64,000 nucleotides of DNA from the NCBI GenBank assembly GCA_020091685.1, contig CM034613.1:8021104-8085103 (forward strand), read 5' to 3'. Under the pieces are notes generated by a model. The model worked only from the letters and a program-made list of their open reading frames with translations. It was not told the DNA's origin and made no database searches. A program made the translations under genes and the position numbers. Each line of letters opens with the position of its first letter. Within the stretch, counting starts at the first letter, position 1. Origin of the DNA: Lutjanus erythropterus (taxonomy: Eukaryota; Chordata; Actinopteri; Lutjaniformes; Lutjanidae). Shown here piece by piece: positions 13,401 to 23,825 of the stretch.

Positions 13401-16400
13401 GCTGTGAGGCAAGTCTAGGTGTGCAGTGGGATTTTATGACAACCATACCTTATTATTGTAACATACACCCATACAAAAAGTTACGAATGTGTAATCTACT
13501 GTGTCAGTACTTTGTATACACTCATTTCCCAATACAGAGGCAAATTCTATACCCAGAAGAAAGTCCTTTAGAAACCTTTCTTCAAAGCAAGCAACAGTTT
13601 TTGTTGACGGATAGTGGGAATTATTAGGGTGTTACACATCAAAGACCATGACTGTCACTTATTGCTTTCTTACTCACACTCTCGTTGACTTTCTAGTATA
13701 CCTTGCCTCAAGCTCGTTGGGTTAGTTAAGGTAAGAGGTAACGTTAGCCAATCACAAACAGGATAAATAATAAATAATTTGTGACCTGTCTGGTTTGAAT
13801 GGGTGTGTTGCTGCTTTCATGTAACAAATTACTAAATTAATTAGTTTCAAATGAATTATTGAATTATTTTGTGAATATTTCATGAGTAGTATAGTTGTTG
13901 TCAAATTTTATTTAGTATTAGTGATTCAAAATAAATGTTTACAGAGTTATAATAAGTATTATAGAGGTATATAGGTGTGCCTTAAGATTTAGCCTTGCTC
14001 TCTGGTGTGCCTTGGGCACAAAAAGTTTGAAAACCACTGGCTTACAGAATAAATATAAATTACTGACACCTGATCTGACCTTCCAAAGCCAATGTTTGCC
14101 ATTTAAACGGGCAAAAACGACAGTCAGCAGAGGCTCAAAATGACAAGCTGCTACATGAATGTTTTGTACCCTGCTCTTTCCTAATAAGAAAGAGAACAGA
14201 GAAAAGATTTTGTAACAGATTCGTTAGCTTTTTGCAAACTGTAGAGCCTGGCTGTTGTAAAGTAAAGCAAGCTGAAGTGAACAAAACACAATAAAGAAAG
14301 CATTGGCATTTAAGGCGATCCTTATCCAATAAAATCTTCCTTGCTCAGCAGTGATACAGCTGGAGGCATCTTAAGTACTCTGTGTTGCTCACCAGTAAGA
14401 AACAGACCTTAAGATGCACTTAGATTTAATGCAAAGCAATTTTTCAACTTGCATTATTTACACAAAATTTGATGGCTGGATTGTTTTGTAGAGGGTGAGA
14501 GTCAGTGTACTGACTGAATAGACAGATGATAATAAACAGAAGAAAAGCAGAGATTCCCCATATTTGTGAGGCTGACAACAGCATTTTTGTCATTTTTGCA
14601 TGAAACTTTAACGATTAATCAGTTTTGTACTTTAAAAGGTTTTTTTCATTACTTGCTTGGTCAGGCAAGTGAGTTACTATAGTTACTATTTTAACTTTCC
14701 CTAGGCAATGAGAAAGTTCAGACTGACTGATCTCAGATTTTTCTCATTTTCCTTTAGTTTATCTCCTTTTCCCACCTAGTCTCTGTACAGTGGTGAGTCA
14801 TGCAACCTTGGGGTGAGCGCAAATGATTTTATTAACTCGAAACATTTTCAAATTGCATGGATGCGTCTCCACCTCAATTCCCCCAAATCACTCACGTCTG
14901 TTTGTGTCTTCTTTCATCTTTCCGTTGACTTTGTACGCAGTCGCTCAGCTTGTAAATTTGCATCACGTTCAGTGTGAACACACCCTTTGATTGAGAGAGA
15001 GATGCAGCAGTTGATGGTATAAGAGTCGTGGATGAGTGACACAAACATAGTAAGGGAGAGAGAGAGCGGGAGAGAGAGGTTAGTTGAAGCTGACAGATAC
15101 AGAGGGCATGCCAGTAAAACCCATTTCCCCAGGGCACGGTACACTGACTTGAACCTATTACCATGTCCTCTTTACATGTACATTGTAACCTCATCATGAA
15201 CTGATGAAATCCACTTTGCCCTCTTTCTAGTTTAACAAACATCTCTGAAGAGTTGTGCTGCCATGTTATTTTGCTAGCCATGCCCTGAAGAACAAGCTTT
15301 TGACATTAACATTGTCAGGACACTCTGGGGAGGAGGCTGTAATCTAGAACTAAAGCTTGATACAACTCCTTTTGACACTGCAATGACTTTGCCAGGGAAA
15401 GGAGCAGAAAACATACTGTTGCACAAATCTCCTTCTGTTTCTGCAGGAGAGTTTGCCAGACAGAAGAAAAATCATTTGCTATCTTTTTTTTTTTTTTTAC
15501 CTGTAAATAACTGGAAGTAGCTGTACTTTGCTCCCATTATGGAACCTAATTATGGACAAGCACTTGAACGCTTTGACCTCTGTTTCTGCGACTCGTCATG
15601 GGTTGTCTCCTTCCGTTTGCCCTCTCAAGAAAGAGGAATGCATTTGAGGAATCATTATGAAAGGGCTAAAGCTCTGAACAAACCCTCAGCCCACTCTGAT
15701 CTCATTTCGTCTGTCTGTTCGACCCTCTGGCCACTGACGGCCTGCCATGTCTTCTCTGACAATCATTTTTCCAATTGGGTCGGGCAAATAATTGCTCATC
15801 ACCGTGCGTTAATACTGTTTACCACTCTGTCTGTCAGTGCTTGGAACGGCCATGGATTCCTGAGATTAGAGGCCGGCATCTGGACACACAGAAGATCATA
15901 GGAGTGTGTGTGTGTGTATGTCAGCCTTAGCACTCTTGTCCTCAGTTTAAGGCAAAAGAGAGCAACCAAATTCCACACATCTGAGGTCGGGCAATATGAT
16001 GCTAAACATTGTGTGATGATAGGAAAATGTCTATCATTTCATATATATCAGACTATAGAGATAAAAACATAAAAAAATTACATGTCACCATTGCAGTGAC
16101 CGATTTATCACTGTTATCAGCAGTGTTGTTGAAAATGTACAAGTACTGACACGCTGAAATCCTTTCACAAAGTTATATTGAAAACCTGGCATCATGTCCT
16201 TTGTGCTGTCAGCGACTTCACTGACACAAAACAAACCCACGTTGCTGCTGCCTCTGCATCTGGGAGACTGTTGCAAACTTGATGATGCAGGGCAGTATTT
16301 ACAGTGAGTTTTTCAAATCTGAAATGATAATACCACAGTAATTTTATCAGTTCATCGTGAAACCACTTAGCATTTTATCCCTACTCCATTGTTGATTTTT

Positions 16401-19400
16401 CACACTCTTTACAGCAATTTTTTTCATTATTTGGACAACATTGGACATTCATTCTTCTGCAAGGTAGTAAATAATAAAAGGAGAGAAATAATCAAATATG
16501 AATAAGTACAGGGCTAAACAACAGGGTTCATGTGTTTGCCCATGGCAAGTAAAATGCTTAGTCAGGCAAGTAAATCTGGCAACTCACTTTGCTCTAAGTG
16601 GTAAAAAAGAATTAAAGTAATTGTATAAGCATATTGAATAATTGTTAAAGCATGGAAAAATGGCAGAAAATGCTGTTTTCGTCATCTCAAATATAGCGAG
16701 ACTTCCAACTTTTCTCCATTTATTATCATAAATTTAATATTTTTAGGTTTTAGAATAACAAAACAAGATATTTAAGAGACATCAATTTTGACTTTGAAGA
16801 ACTGGGATGGACAAATTTTCAGTATTTTATGACATTTTATAGATGTTGCAGCCCCAGATTAAACATGACAGTTAACTTGAGTCTAGTAAAGTTAAGTAAA
16901 CTGAAAAATTAGTACAAGTGAAAATTGACTTTGGGCAAGTACATTTCTGTGAAACAAAACCATTAATGTTGAAGCCTAAAATACCTTTTATTTGTCACGT
17001 ATTAATTCAAAATGTAACAACAATTTTAAATTAAAACTACCATATTCATTGAATTTACAGGAACTGTGCTATGTTGTGATATGTGGAGTTATCTGGATAT
17101 GGAATGATCTATTTCAAGATATGAGATTTTGGTCAGCCCTGCTCTGAGCTGTTGAATGGATTTTCTACATCCCAACACGCCCGTTCCTTCTGTGCTCTCT
17201 GTCATATCAGTCCCAGGGATCTAATTCCTTTTTGTAGGTCTCACATGTGACTGTAATACGCCATCACTCAGCATCACATTGGCTCCGCTGACCTAAATAG
17301 CAGTGACATTCGGCAGGCAAGTGAGCAGGAGAGGTGGAGGAGGACGAGAGGGGGGGGGGTCAACGATTGCTCGGGGACAAGGTGGAAAGTGTCACAGAGA
17401 ACTATAAATAGCCTCAGAATTCTGCCTTTTTCTTTCTTTACATCTCCCTATTTGTGGCGTTCTCCTCTGGTGAAGGGCAGACTTGTGTCGGGAGTCTGTA
17501 GCCAGAGACGGAGAACCCTCTTAACAAGCCTGGCCCAGAGGTCACTGAATAAACCACCCTCATCGCTCTCTCCCTCTGTCTGTGATCCAGTGCTGACCAG
17601 GCCACACACACACACGCACACACTAATGGTCGGGCTCGAGCTCTGTTCTGGCTGTATCTCCAGTCGGTGACTAAGACATATGAGTGTGCACCGGAGAGCT
17701 CACTCAATCACGGCTAATGAGGTCAAAAGGCCATCAAATATTTACAAGAGCACACTCCACAGTATACAGTGTCGAGGGACAGCTGTTTTAACGCAGCCAC
17801 CACAGCCCTGCATCATATGAATTAATCAGATGTGTTTCATGGCCATTAGTTGAATATCTCACTAAAAGCTGAGGCTTCTTTTTCCTTTTTCATTTGTGCT
17901 AAAATTGCCCTGTGGAATAAAAAGCGGTTCATGTGTATATGTGAGCAAGTGAATGAGACACAGAGAGAGTATTGACCGTGCAGAAGAGGTAAAAGCCCAT
18001 GTAAATAAGATACCAATAGCGGTTTTGCTGATGAGACTCAATAAAGAGATGGAGGGGCTTTGAAGCCTCAAGAGAGCGGATAGAAAGAGAAAGGCCTGCA
18101 TCAAATGTGTCCATGAAATGAAGCAGTGATGATGCCAGTGCCACATACTGCATACTTGAAACCACCCACGCAGGATGTTAAGGGCAGCATTGAATTAAGC
18201 AGAACATGTCTGTAGTTGTTAAAGGTGGCGATAGCTTAAAAGAATCATTTGACAGGTTTGATTGGTAAGCTGGAGGGAACAGGAGGTGTAAAGTGCGCAG
18301 GAGCAGTGGAGGTAGGGATATTTTTACCCCTAGCCTATGACTGATAATATTCATGACGTAGGCATCACATATGATTGGACCAGGTTGGACCAAGTGTTGT
18401 TTCAGTCTGGGTCAGATGGCGTTGAAAGAGCAAACCAGACTAACCAAACCAAGTAGTTTTGTTGCCTACACCTCAGCAAACTTATAAACCGCGCGCCCTC
18501 CATGTTAGCACAGGGGACATGGGCCAAACTACAAAATCAAACCAAAAAAGTCAAAGTTTTTCATTTGAAGTAGTTCTTATCACACACATGTACGTTCAAG
18601 TGTTGATTTTTTCTGACAAGTTGGATTTTAATTGTTTTTTTGATGCTGTAAAAAGGGTTTCATGTCATGATTGGCAGCTGAGCTCTGCTGGCTCCAAATG
18701 ACATCACCTGTGCGAGATGGCTTTGCTCATATCCAGGATATTTTCACGTCATTATTGGAGGAGGTGGATTCATGCTGTCCATCTTTATACACAGTCTGGT
18801 CCACATCCCTAGTTGACCGTCACACTCACTTTCCTAAAGTTCCCTCACGGCAGCTCTCTCTGAGTACTGAGAACAATCTTTGTTTCCATTGTTAACTGTC
18901 TCATCCAATTTTAGTGTTTTTCCTCAGTTTCTTTGCCTTTTCTTCACAAATTGAGGAAATAATTAGCAAGGTTTCTGATTGATGGCCATTTCTGTTTTTT
19001 GTACGGGAACACCAATATTCAAGTTCTTGTGCGATAGCAGGGAAAAGAATATACTTAATTGTGCCTTTGGGGATATTTGTCTTGGCTCTACTGCATTTCC
19101 AAAAGCAATACAATATGCAATTCAAAGACATAAAACATCCCACAAGACAATAAAAAACAATTAGCAGGAAAGTTACACAACCACATTCAGTACCACACAT
19201 ACCCATACAAGGGTTTTCATGGGTTTTTCGGATGTTACGTAGTGATATGACTTAAATCAGTCTGTCTGTTGTCATATTCTTAGCTGTCCGGCATGTGCTC
19301 TCATAAAAATGTTGAGTAGAGTGGCAACAATTAGTTGATTAATCAATTTATTGATTGAAAGAAAATTAATTATTAACTATTTTGATAATGGATTAATCGT

Positions 19401-22400
19401 TTCATCATTTTCAATCACAAAAATATCAAACATTTGTAGTTCCAGCTCCTTAAAGCTAAGAATTTGATGCTTTTATGATACAAAATTAAGATTGATAACA
19501 TTGGTCTGTTGTTTAGACAATTTGAAGCAATTATAATATATCATTTTTGGCTCTGTGAAATTACTGTGAGCCTTTTTCGCATTTTCCAATTAACCATGAA
19601 AATAATTGCAGATTTATCCATAATGAAAATAAATATTTGCATTTGTTTTCGAGAAGAAACATATCTGTATGTTGGTGGAGAGAGTTGCTGTATCTGGTCT
19701 GTAGTTTTTCCAAGGTTTTTCTAAAGTCTTTTCCCAGTTAAGTCCCATAGTTTGCAAGAAGCAGCCGGTATTAACGGAGCACTGTTCAGTCTCCGTTTGA
19801 CCTCTGCTTTTCTTCTGATCTTTCTTTCTTCCCCATCGTCATTATCAAGGCTGCTCTGTCACTTAACATCAGCCGTGGTGACCCCTCACAGATGGAGCTG
19901 TAACATGTCCTGGCTGCCACAGCCTATCCACTTAAAAACCCCCACAGGTACGCCCAACAAGCTACTTAGTGGGCTCACCCATTGAGCTGAAATAATGTGA
20001 TGCGGAGTGCTGCACGCCTGAGGGTTGATGCCATGCTACCTCAGGCCGGTTACACTGCACCGCTGTAGGCCGAGTAAGCCCTACACACACGCACAGTGGA
20101 AACCCACCAGCTGACAATGCCTGTGGCTCTCACTCACAGACAAATAGCTCGTTGATGCTGTGTGCGAGACATCAGCAGTCCGCCCAGTGCTGTTCCATCT
20201 AAGATTCATGTGGTGCTTCAGAGAGAAAGGGCAGCCAAAGAGCACCTCCCAGAGGTTTTTCTCCCCATATAATGCAGTGCCACACCTCTGTGGTGCACAG
20301 GACCTCCATAGGCTCCTCTGACACCCCTGGCCTGTTTCCCGGCTGGCGGCCACGGAGTCCCTTAATTTTTAAACACTTAAAAAAAAAATTAACCAAGTGC
20401 TTTTGCCTTGACAAGCAGAGTAAGAGAGTCAGAGAGTGGGGTAGGTCATGTGGGGTGGGTTGGTACTATTTATATGCTTCATAGTGGCACCTGCACTAAT
20501 GTAGGCCAGATGAGATGGCTCCTCAAGGAAAGGTAGCCCTAAAAACTTGGTATTTCACTTGGGGGCGGTGCCTCATGTCCTTCGTCAAACAGAGTGTTGT
20601 GCATTTTTGGACAAAACACTAGCAAAGCTGTAACCTTAAAAGTTGTTTATTACCTAATAACCTATAACCAAATCTTATAAACACCAACATAAAAAAAACC
20701 CACAGGGGACCTCATGCCTCATTTTAACTTCGAACAGATATGATTATGTATTTTATTGTGATCGATTTACGTAGACACGCTCAGATTTTACTTCCTAGAG
20801 TTAGATATCAATAAATACTATAATACATTGACAGGATGGACTGAATTATTTCCCACAACAAAAATATGCAAAGGTATGTGGTCTGTATTCTGATATCAGT
20901 GTAGTATCTTTCACAAACAGGCTTACAAAGCGTAAAAACATCAAATTAACATATCTTATGTGTTTATTATTCAGTCTAGTTTGCCTAATTTTCCAAGCTT
21001 TAGAAATAAAATTAGCCTATACTTGGTCACTCCAACTTTCTTTCGTGTACTAAAAGCACAAGCGGAGACGTCATGGAGCTCGCCGTGAGCTTGCAGAAGT
21101 GTGCATTGCTACGTCCTGCAAAACCACATCCGGATCACATACGAAGTTTTTAGGGATTCCCTCCGAGGAATACTGGTGAAGAGAAGGAGGAAGGATAGAC
21201 ATAAGTGACACAGAGAGACACAGAAGCCATTTGCCTTTTCTCACACACACATTTGTCTTCCACAAGTTGAGGAATCCACCATCTCGGTTTCTGTTTCCCC
21301 CCGTTAGATAAGGAGCGGAAAACCTTGAAATCATTGCCGGTGGAGATCGAGAAGTTGAGAGAGCGACGTATAACGGGGCGAGCTGGCCTGTCAGAGGGAA
21401 GAGAAGGATGAGGCGGGGAGGAAAAAGACTGAGTTAGGAGCAGAGAGAGAGAGACGGAGTGGGATAAAATAGAGGCACGCGGGGCAGATGAGGGATGGGG
21501 ATGCCAGGCAAGTGGCAGAGCAGCAGAGGAAGACAGTGATGTAGTGGTAGCGGGTGGAGGAAGAGAGGAGGAATAATGGATGAGGACAATAGAAGTGCAT
21601 TAGAGCAGGAGGTGGTGTGTGTGCGTCTGTGTGGTTGGGGAGCTTTGCATGAAAACTGGAGAGGGAATGACAGATGCCTACAACTGTATATGCATCTACT
21701 TATTTCATGTTACAGGATAAGCCGACATGATCCAGTTTAACTTTCTGTTACATGCACATCTCAACCTTCAGTATAATAGAAGAGCAGACATTCTACAACC
21801 CCGATTCCAAAAAGTTGGACGCTTTGTAAAATGTAAATAAAAACAGCATGTAATGACTTACTAATCCTTTTTGGCCTCTATTCAGTTGGAAACAGTACAA
21901 AGACAATATATTTATTTATTGTTTTGTTTGTTTGCTTGCAACATTTTTTGCAACATTTTTTCCAAAAAAGTTGGGGATAAAGGCAACAAAAGACTGGAAA
22001 GGAGAGGGACCATCCAAATTGTCACCAGTGCAAAGTTCAAAAGCCAGAACCTGTGACGGTATGAGGCTGTGTTAGTGCTCATTGCATCATGGGTAAGTGT
22101 CACATCTGTGAAGGCCCCATTAATGTTTAAAGATACATACAAGTTTGGAGAAACATATGCTGCCATCCAGGTGACGTCTTTTTCAAAGACAGTCCCGCTT
22201 GTTTCAGCAACACAATGCCAAGACACATTCTGCATGTGTTATAACAGCGTAGCTTTGTAGTAAAAGACTTCAGGACATAGACTGGCCTGCCTGTGGTCCA
22301 GACCTGTCTCCTATTGAAAATGTGTGGTGCATTATGAAGCACAAAATAAAACAGCAGAGACGCCGGACCGCGGAAGTCATTTAGTAAGCACGAATGAGAA

Positions 22401-23825
22401 AGAATTTCACTTTCAAAACTTCAACAGTTTGTGTCCTCAGTTGATGTAACACAGCGGTAAACATGCCCCTGTCCCTGTTTGGAACATGTTGCAGGCATCA
22501 TTTTCAAAAGTGAAGTTTATCACTTTGAACATTAAATATGTTTGCACTGGAAATCATTGCATTCTGCTTTTATTTGCATTTTACACAATGTCCCAACGTT
22601 TTTGGAATTGGGGTTTGTACATGGATTATTTACAATTGCCCATTAGCATGTGTTTTTTAGAGCTGAGCAGAGCTATAACAATGTGGTTTTGAAAATAAAG
22701 TCAACAAAGAAGCACCCACAGAACATTTCCAGACAACTCAACCAAATAATGTTTTGTTTTTGTCTGCTGGTAAAATATATTTCAAATAAAGAGTTTAATC
22801 ATCTAAAGTTTGAACAATGCCAGAAAACAAGATCTTCACCCACTCATCTTCCTCTGCGAGTTTTCTTCCAGCCGTGGCCCCTTCCGCACATCCACACACA
22901 AGTCCACACAGTCGCACACTCACACCCGCACATGCTCTCATCTGGCCCCTGGAGAAGCCTGTCACTGTGAGTGGCCCTCTGCCATGGGAGGATAAACTAC
23001 CTGTCATGACGACGACTTTCTGTGGAATTCATATCAGAGGCAAAACAAAGGAGGTGCTGAGGTCACGGGGCATCACTCTTAAATTATTCATCCTCTGCTT
23101 CCTCCTTCCGTCTCCTCTCTGCCTGTCGCCCACTTTGTTCTGCCAGCTCACAACAAGGGCAACTGTCAGCCTCCTTCCCATCTCAAATTTTTTGGTATAG
23201 AAAGTAAATAAACACAGTGAAAAACTCCTTTAGAAAAGTTACTGATTGACTGTTTTGGAGGGTATGTTTATGTTCACGTTAATCATGTGGCGGGGTTCGG
23301 GAAGGGCAGCGCAAGTCACCAACTTCTGAAGGTTACAGCATCATGAAATTTTAAAATGTGCTTTCCCTACCACTCATTGTTTGGTCCTCTTGGGTGCATA
23401 ATTGATCAGTGTCCTGGCAGCTGCTTGTTCGCACACACTTGCGGGACGTTTCTATAAAGACAAGCTTTAGAAAAATTGAATCCAAGACGGTCCATGAATT
23501 CCATCGCTGTGTTTTTCGATTCCAGAAACAGTTGTCTGCTCTGGGCTTGACTGACGTCTGGGACCAGAAGGTGGCCGATTTCTCTGGGGTGTCAGACAAG
23601 AGCAAGGGGAAACTCCACCTGGGTGCGGTTCTCCAGTGGGCCTCCATGGAGCTGGGTGCTCAAGCTGGTAAGGGAGAGCTTGATGAGGAGCACATAGAAA
23701 AGCCCAAGCTCTTCTACGCCGATCACCCTTTCATCGTCTTCGTTCGAGACAACGCCACTGGGGCGCTGCTGCTGATGGGAGCTCTGGACCACGCGGAGGG
23801 TGAGCCCCTCCACGACGAACTGTAG
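820..23825 (+). CDS. serpinh2: HSP47-like collagen chaperone serpin (clade H), complete, four coding exons
   Basis: Joined exons 820-1444, 8972-9064, 10204-10436 and 23526-23825 give 416 residues; human HSP47 has 418. Intron phases are 1, 1 and 0, and every junction is GT-AG. Residues 1-20 are a hydrophobic signal peptide, 29-45 a proline/alanine-rich stretch, and about 48-405 a serpin fold including VMMMHR in the middle and LFYADHPF near the end. The C-terminus HDEL is an ER retrieval signal. HSP47 binds folded procollagen triple helix in the ER without inhibiting proteases. Its collagen contacts Arg222, Leu381, Tyr383 and Asp385 align with R223, L379, Y381 and D383 here. N-glycosylation sequons lie at N121, N297, N309 and N393. 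The sequence is clearly diverged from typical HSP47 (which ends RDEL), which suggests the fish paralogue serpinh2 rather than serpinh1a or serpinh1b. The family call is firm; the exact symbol is less so. Confidence 0.93.
1498..2477. mobile_element. Non-autonomous hAT-like transposon
   Basis: The 5' end TAGGGTTGTGTATCTC and the 3' end GAATCGTTACACCCCTA are imperfect inverted repeats of each other. The flanks GTGTTGCA (1490-1497) and GTGCTGCA (2478-2485) are an 8-bp target duplication with one mismatch, as expected for hAT insertion. The interior has tandem 'ACGATACGAT'-like motifs and no recognisable transposase. The element sits 53 bp inside intron 1, just behind the first coding exon. Confidence 0.7.
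2559..3320. repeat. AT-rich dispersed repeat (AGGGCT...GATTAATC family)
   Basis: The sequence begins 'TTAGGGCTCATTAGTTATTTGG' in pattern and ends with ATTGATTGTTGTGGCTTTAGC. Internal blocks on 'CAATGTCTTGTTTTATCC' and 'AAAGATGTTCAGTTTA' recur at 35178-35977 and 43210-43520. It is a degraded short DNA-transposon family, with no open frame. Confidence 0.5.
7590..7790. repeat. Probable dispersed repeat fragment
   Basis: The block around 'CAACTATTGGATGGATTGCC' resembles a sequence seen very often in fish genomes. No boundaries or second copy are clear inside this window, so the call rests on recollection of the family only. Confidence 0.3.
8972..9064 (+). CDS. serpinh2: Serpin H small exon (residues 209-239 plus one base)
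   Basis: This 93-base exon lies between TTGTTCAG and GCAG|GTAAAA. It completes the split glycine codon from the previous exon, then reads LWEREFSEE... to KVMMMHRA, and leaves one base for the next exon. It aligns with the HSP47 segment ending in VGVMMMHRTG. Arg223 in DHRTF sits at the position of collagen-binding Arg222 of HSP47. Confidence 0.92.
9065..10203 (+). other. Intron 2 of the serpin gene
   Basis: A 1.1 kb GT-AG intron. It is largely occupied by a copy of the GGTTCT-repeat element (9535 to about 10030), leaving ordinary non-coding sequence at both ends. Confidence 0.8.
9535..10030. mobile_element. GGTTCT-repeat MITE, degraded copy 1
   Basis: The block starts CACTCAAAGGAAGAAGGGTTCC, close to the CACTCTAAGAAATAAGGGTTC end of the copy at 48965. 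It contains repeated units with 'TATAAAAGGGGTTCTGGTA' and 'AACCCCTGGGTGGGTTCT'. The far end has lost its terminal repeat and the flanking TA is not visible, so the right boundary is approximate. Confidence 0.6.
10204..10436 (+). CDS. serpinh2: Serpin H exon (residues 240-317)
   Basis: The exon starts after TTTTCCTCCAG and ends CTGCAG|GTTAGA in phase 0. It encodes GLFRHHEDIANMVQ and then the strand pattern ASVVLLLPFHVEDL, which corresponds to the LIILMPHHVEPL segment of HSP47, followed by AVSLPK. Two sequons, NVTS (297) and NITS (309), are absent at the matching places in mammalian HSP47 as I recall it. Confidence 0.92.
12030..12480. repeat. Long pyrimidine-rich tract
   Basis: About 450 bases rich in C and T on the + strand, with many TTCTTC and CCTCTTC words. 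The composition keeps one frame open for 206 codons, with a Ser/Leu/Phe-rich product. I regard that as an artefact of base bias and not a gene. Confidence 0.6.
13378..14039. mobile_element. Non-autonomous hAT-like element
   Basis: The left end CAGCGGTGGTTCTCAAA and right end TTTGAAAACCACTG are inverted repeats of the CAGTGGTTCTCAA type. The flanks ATTTACAG (13373-13380) and GCTTACAG (14040-14047) share six of eight bases, a possible decayed target duplication. 'GGTGTGC' and 'GTGTGCTGTGAGGCAAG' words inside are also typical of this family. No transposase frame remains. Confidence 0.7.
16530..16960. repeat. AT-rich dispersed repeat, copy related to 43200-43540
   Basis: Words such as 'AGTAAATCTGGCAACTCACTT' match 'AGTAAATCTGGTAACTTACTT' at 43507. 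Blocks with 'CCCAGTTTTTTAAAGTCCAA' at 43300 have their reverse complement near 16780-16810. It is a degraded repeat, with no open frame. Confidence 0.45.
19318..19500. repeat. AT-rich repeat (ATTAGTTGATTAATC family)
   Basis: The stretch carries 'CAATTAGTTGATTAATCAA' and 'GATAATGGATTAATCG' words, which recur near 35200 and 35960. It is a fragment of the same short element as at 35178-35977. Confidence 0.45.
21170..21620. repeat. Purine-rich tract
   Basis: Roughly 450 bases rich in G and A on the + strand (GAGAAGGAGGAAGG, GAGAGAGAGACGG and similar). The strand bias is the opposite of that in the tract at 12030-12480 in the same intron. No gene is visible. Confidence 0.5.
21796..22617 (+). mobile_element. 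Degraded Tc1/mariner-type transposon with transposase remnant
   Basis: The ends CAACCCCGATTCCAAAAAGT and (reverse complement) ACAAACCCCAATTCCAAAAA are inverted repeats, each flanked by TA (21794-21795 and 22618-22619). A + frame from 22202 reads FQQHNAKTHSAC, is interrupted by a stop, and continues at 22280 as DWPACGPDLSPIENVW to a stop at 22382-22384. These are the classic Tc1/IS630 DDE transposase motifs (the Asp of the HNA block, then the DLSPIE glutamate). At 822 bp it is shorter than an intact Tc1 element and cannot encode an active enzyme. Confidence 0.85.
23526..23825 (+). CDS. serpinh2: Serpin H terminal coding exon (residues 318-416, stop TAG)
   Basis: The exon follows the acceptor TCGATTCCAG in phase 0 and reads KQLSALGLTDVWDQKVADFS. 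That is the usual serpin helix (LxxLGLTD) before the reactive-centre region. It then reads KLFYADHPFIVFVRDNATG, the C-terminal serpin signature, and ends HDEL plus TAG at 23823-23825. The reactive loop region is short and does not resemble an inhibitory hinge, as expected for HSP47. No clear AATAAA lies in the next several hundred bases, so the 3' UTR end is unknown. Confidence 0.94.
   Translation, partial: KQLSALGLTDVWDQKVADFSGVSDKSKGKLHLGAVLQWASMELGAQAGKGELDEEHIEKPKLFYADHPFIVFVRDNATGALLLMGALDHAEGEPLHDEL

Larger units (their letters stand above)
10437..23525 (+). other. Intron 3 of the serpin gene
   Basis: A 13.1 kb intron with GTTAGA donor and TTCCAG acceptor. It carries an hAT-like element (13378-14039), a Tc1-like relic (21796-22617), AT-rich repeats near 16530-16960 and 19318-19500, a pyrimidine-rich tract (12030-12480) and a purine-rich tract (21170-21620). 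No additional exon is needed, because the reading frame joins perfectly across it. Confidence 0.8.

Noticed and set aside
22202..22384. Functional transposase gene
   Set aside because: Stops and missing N-terminal domain leave only motif fragments.
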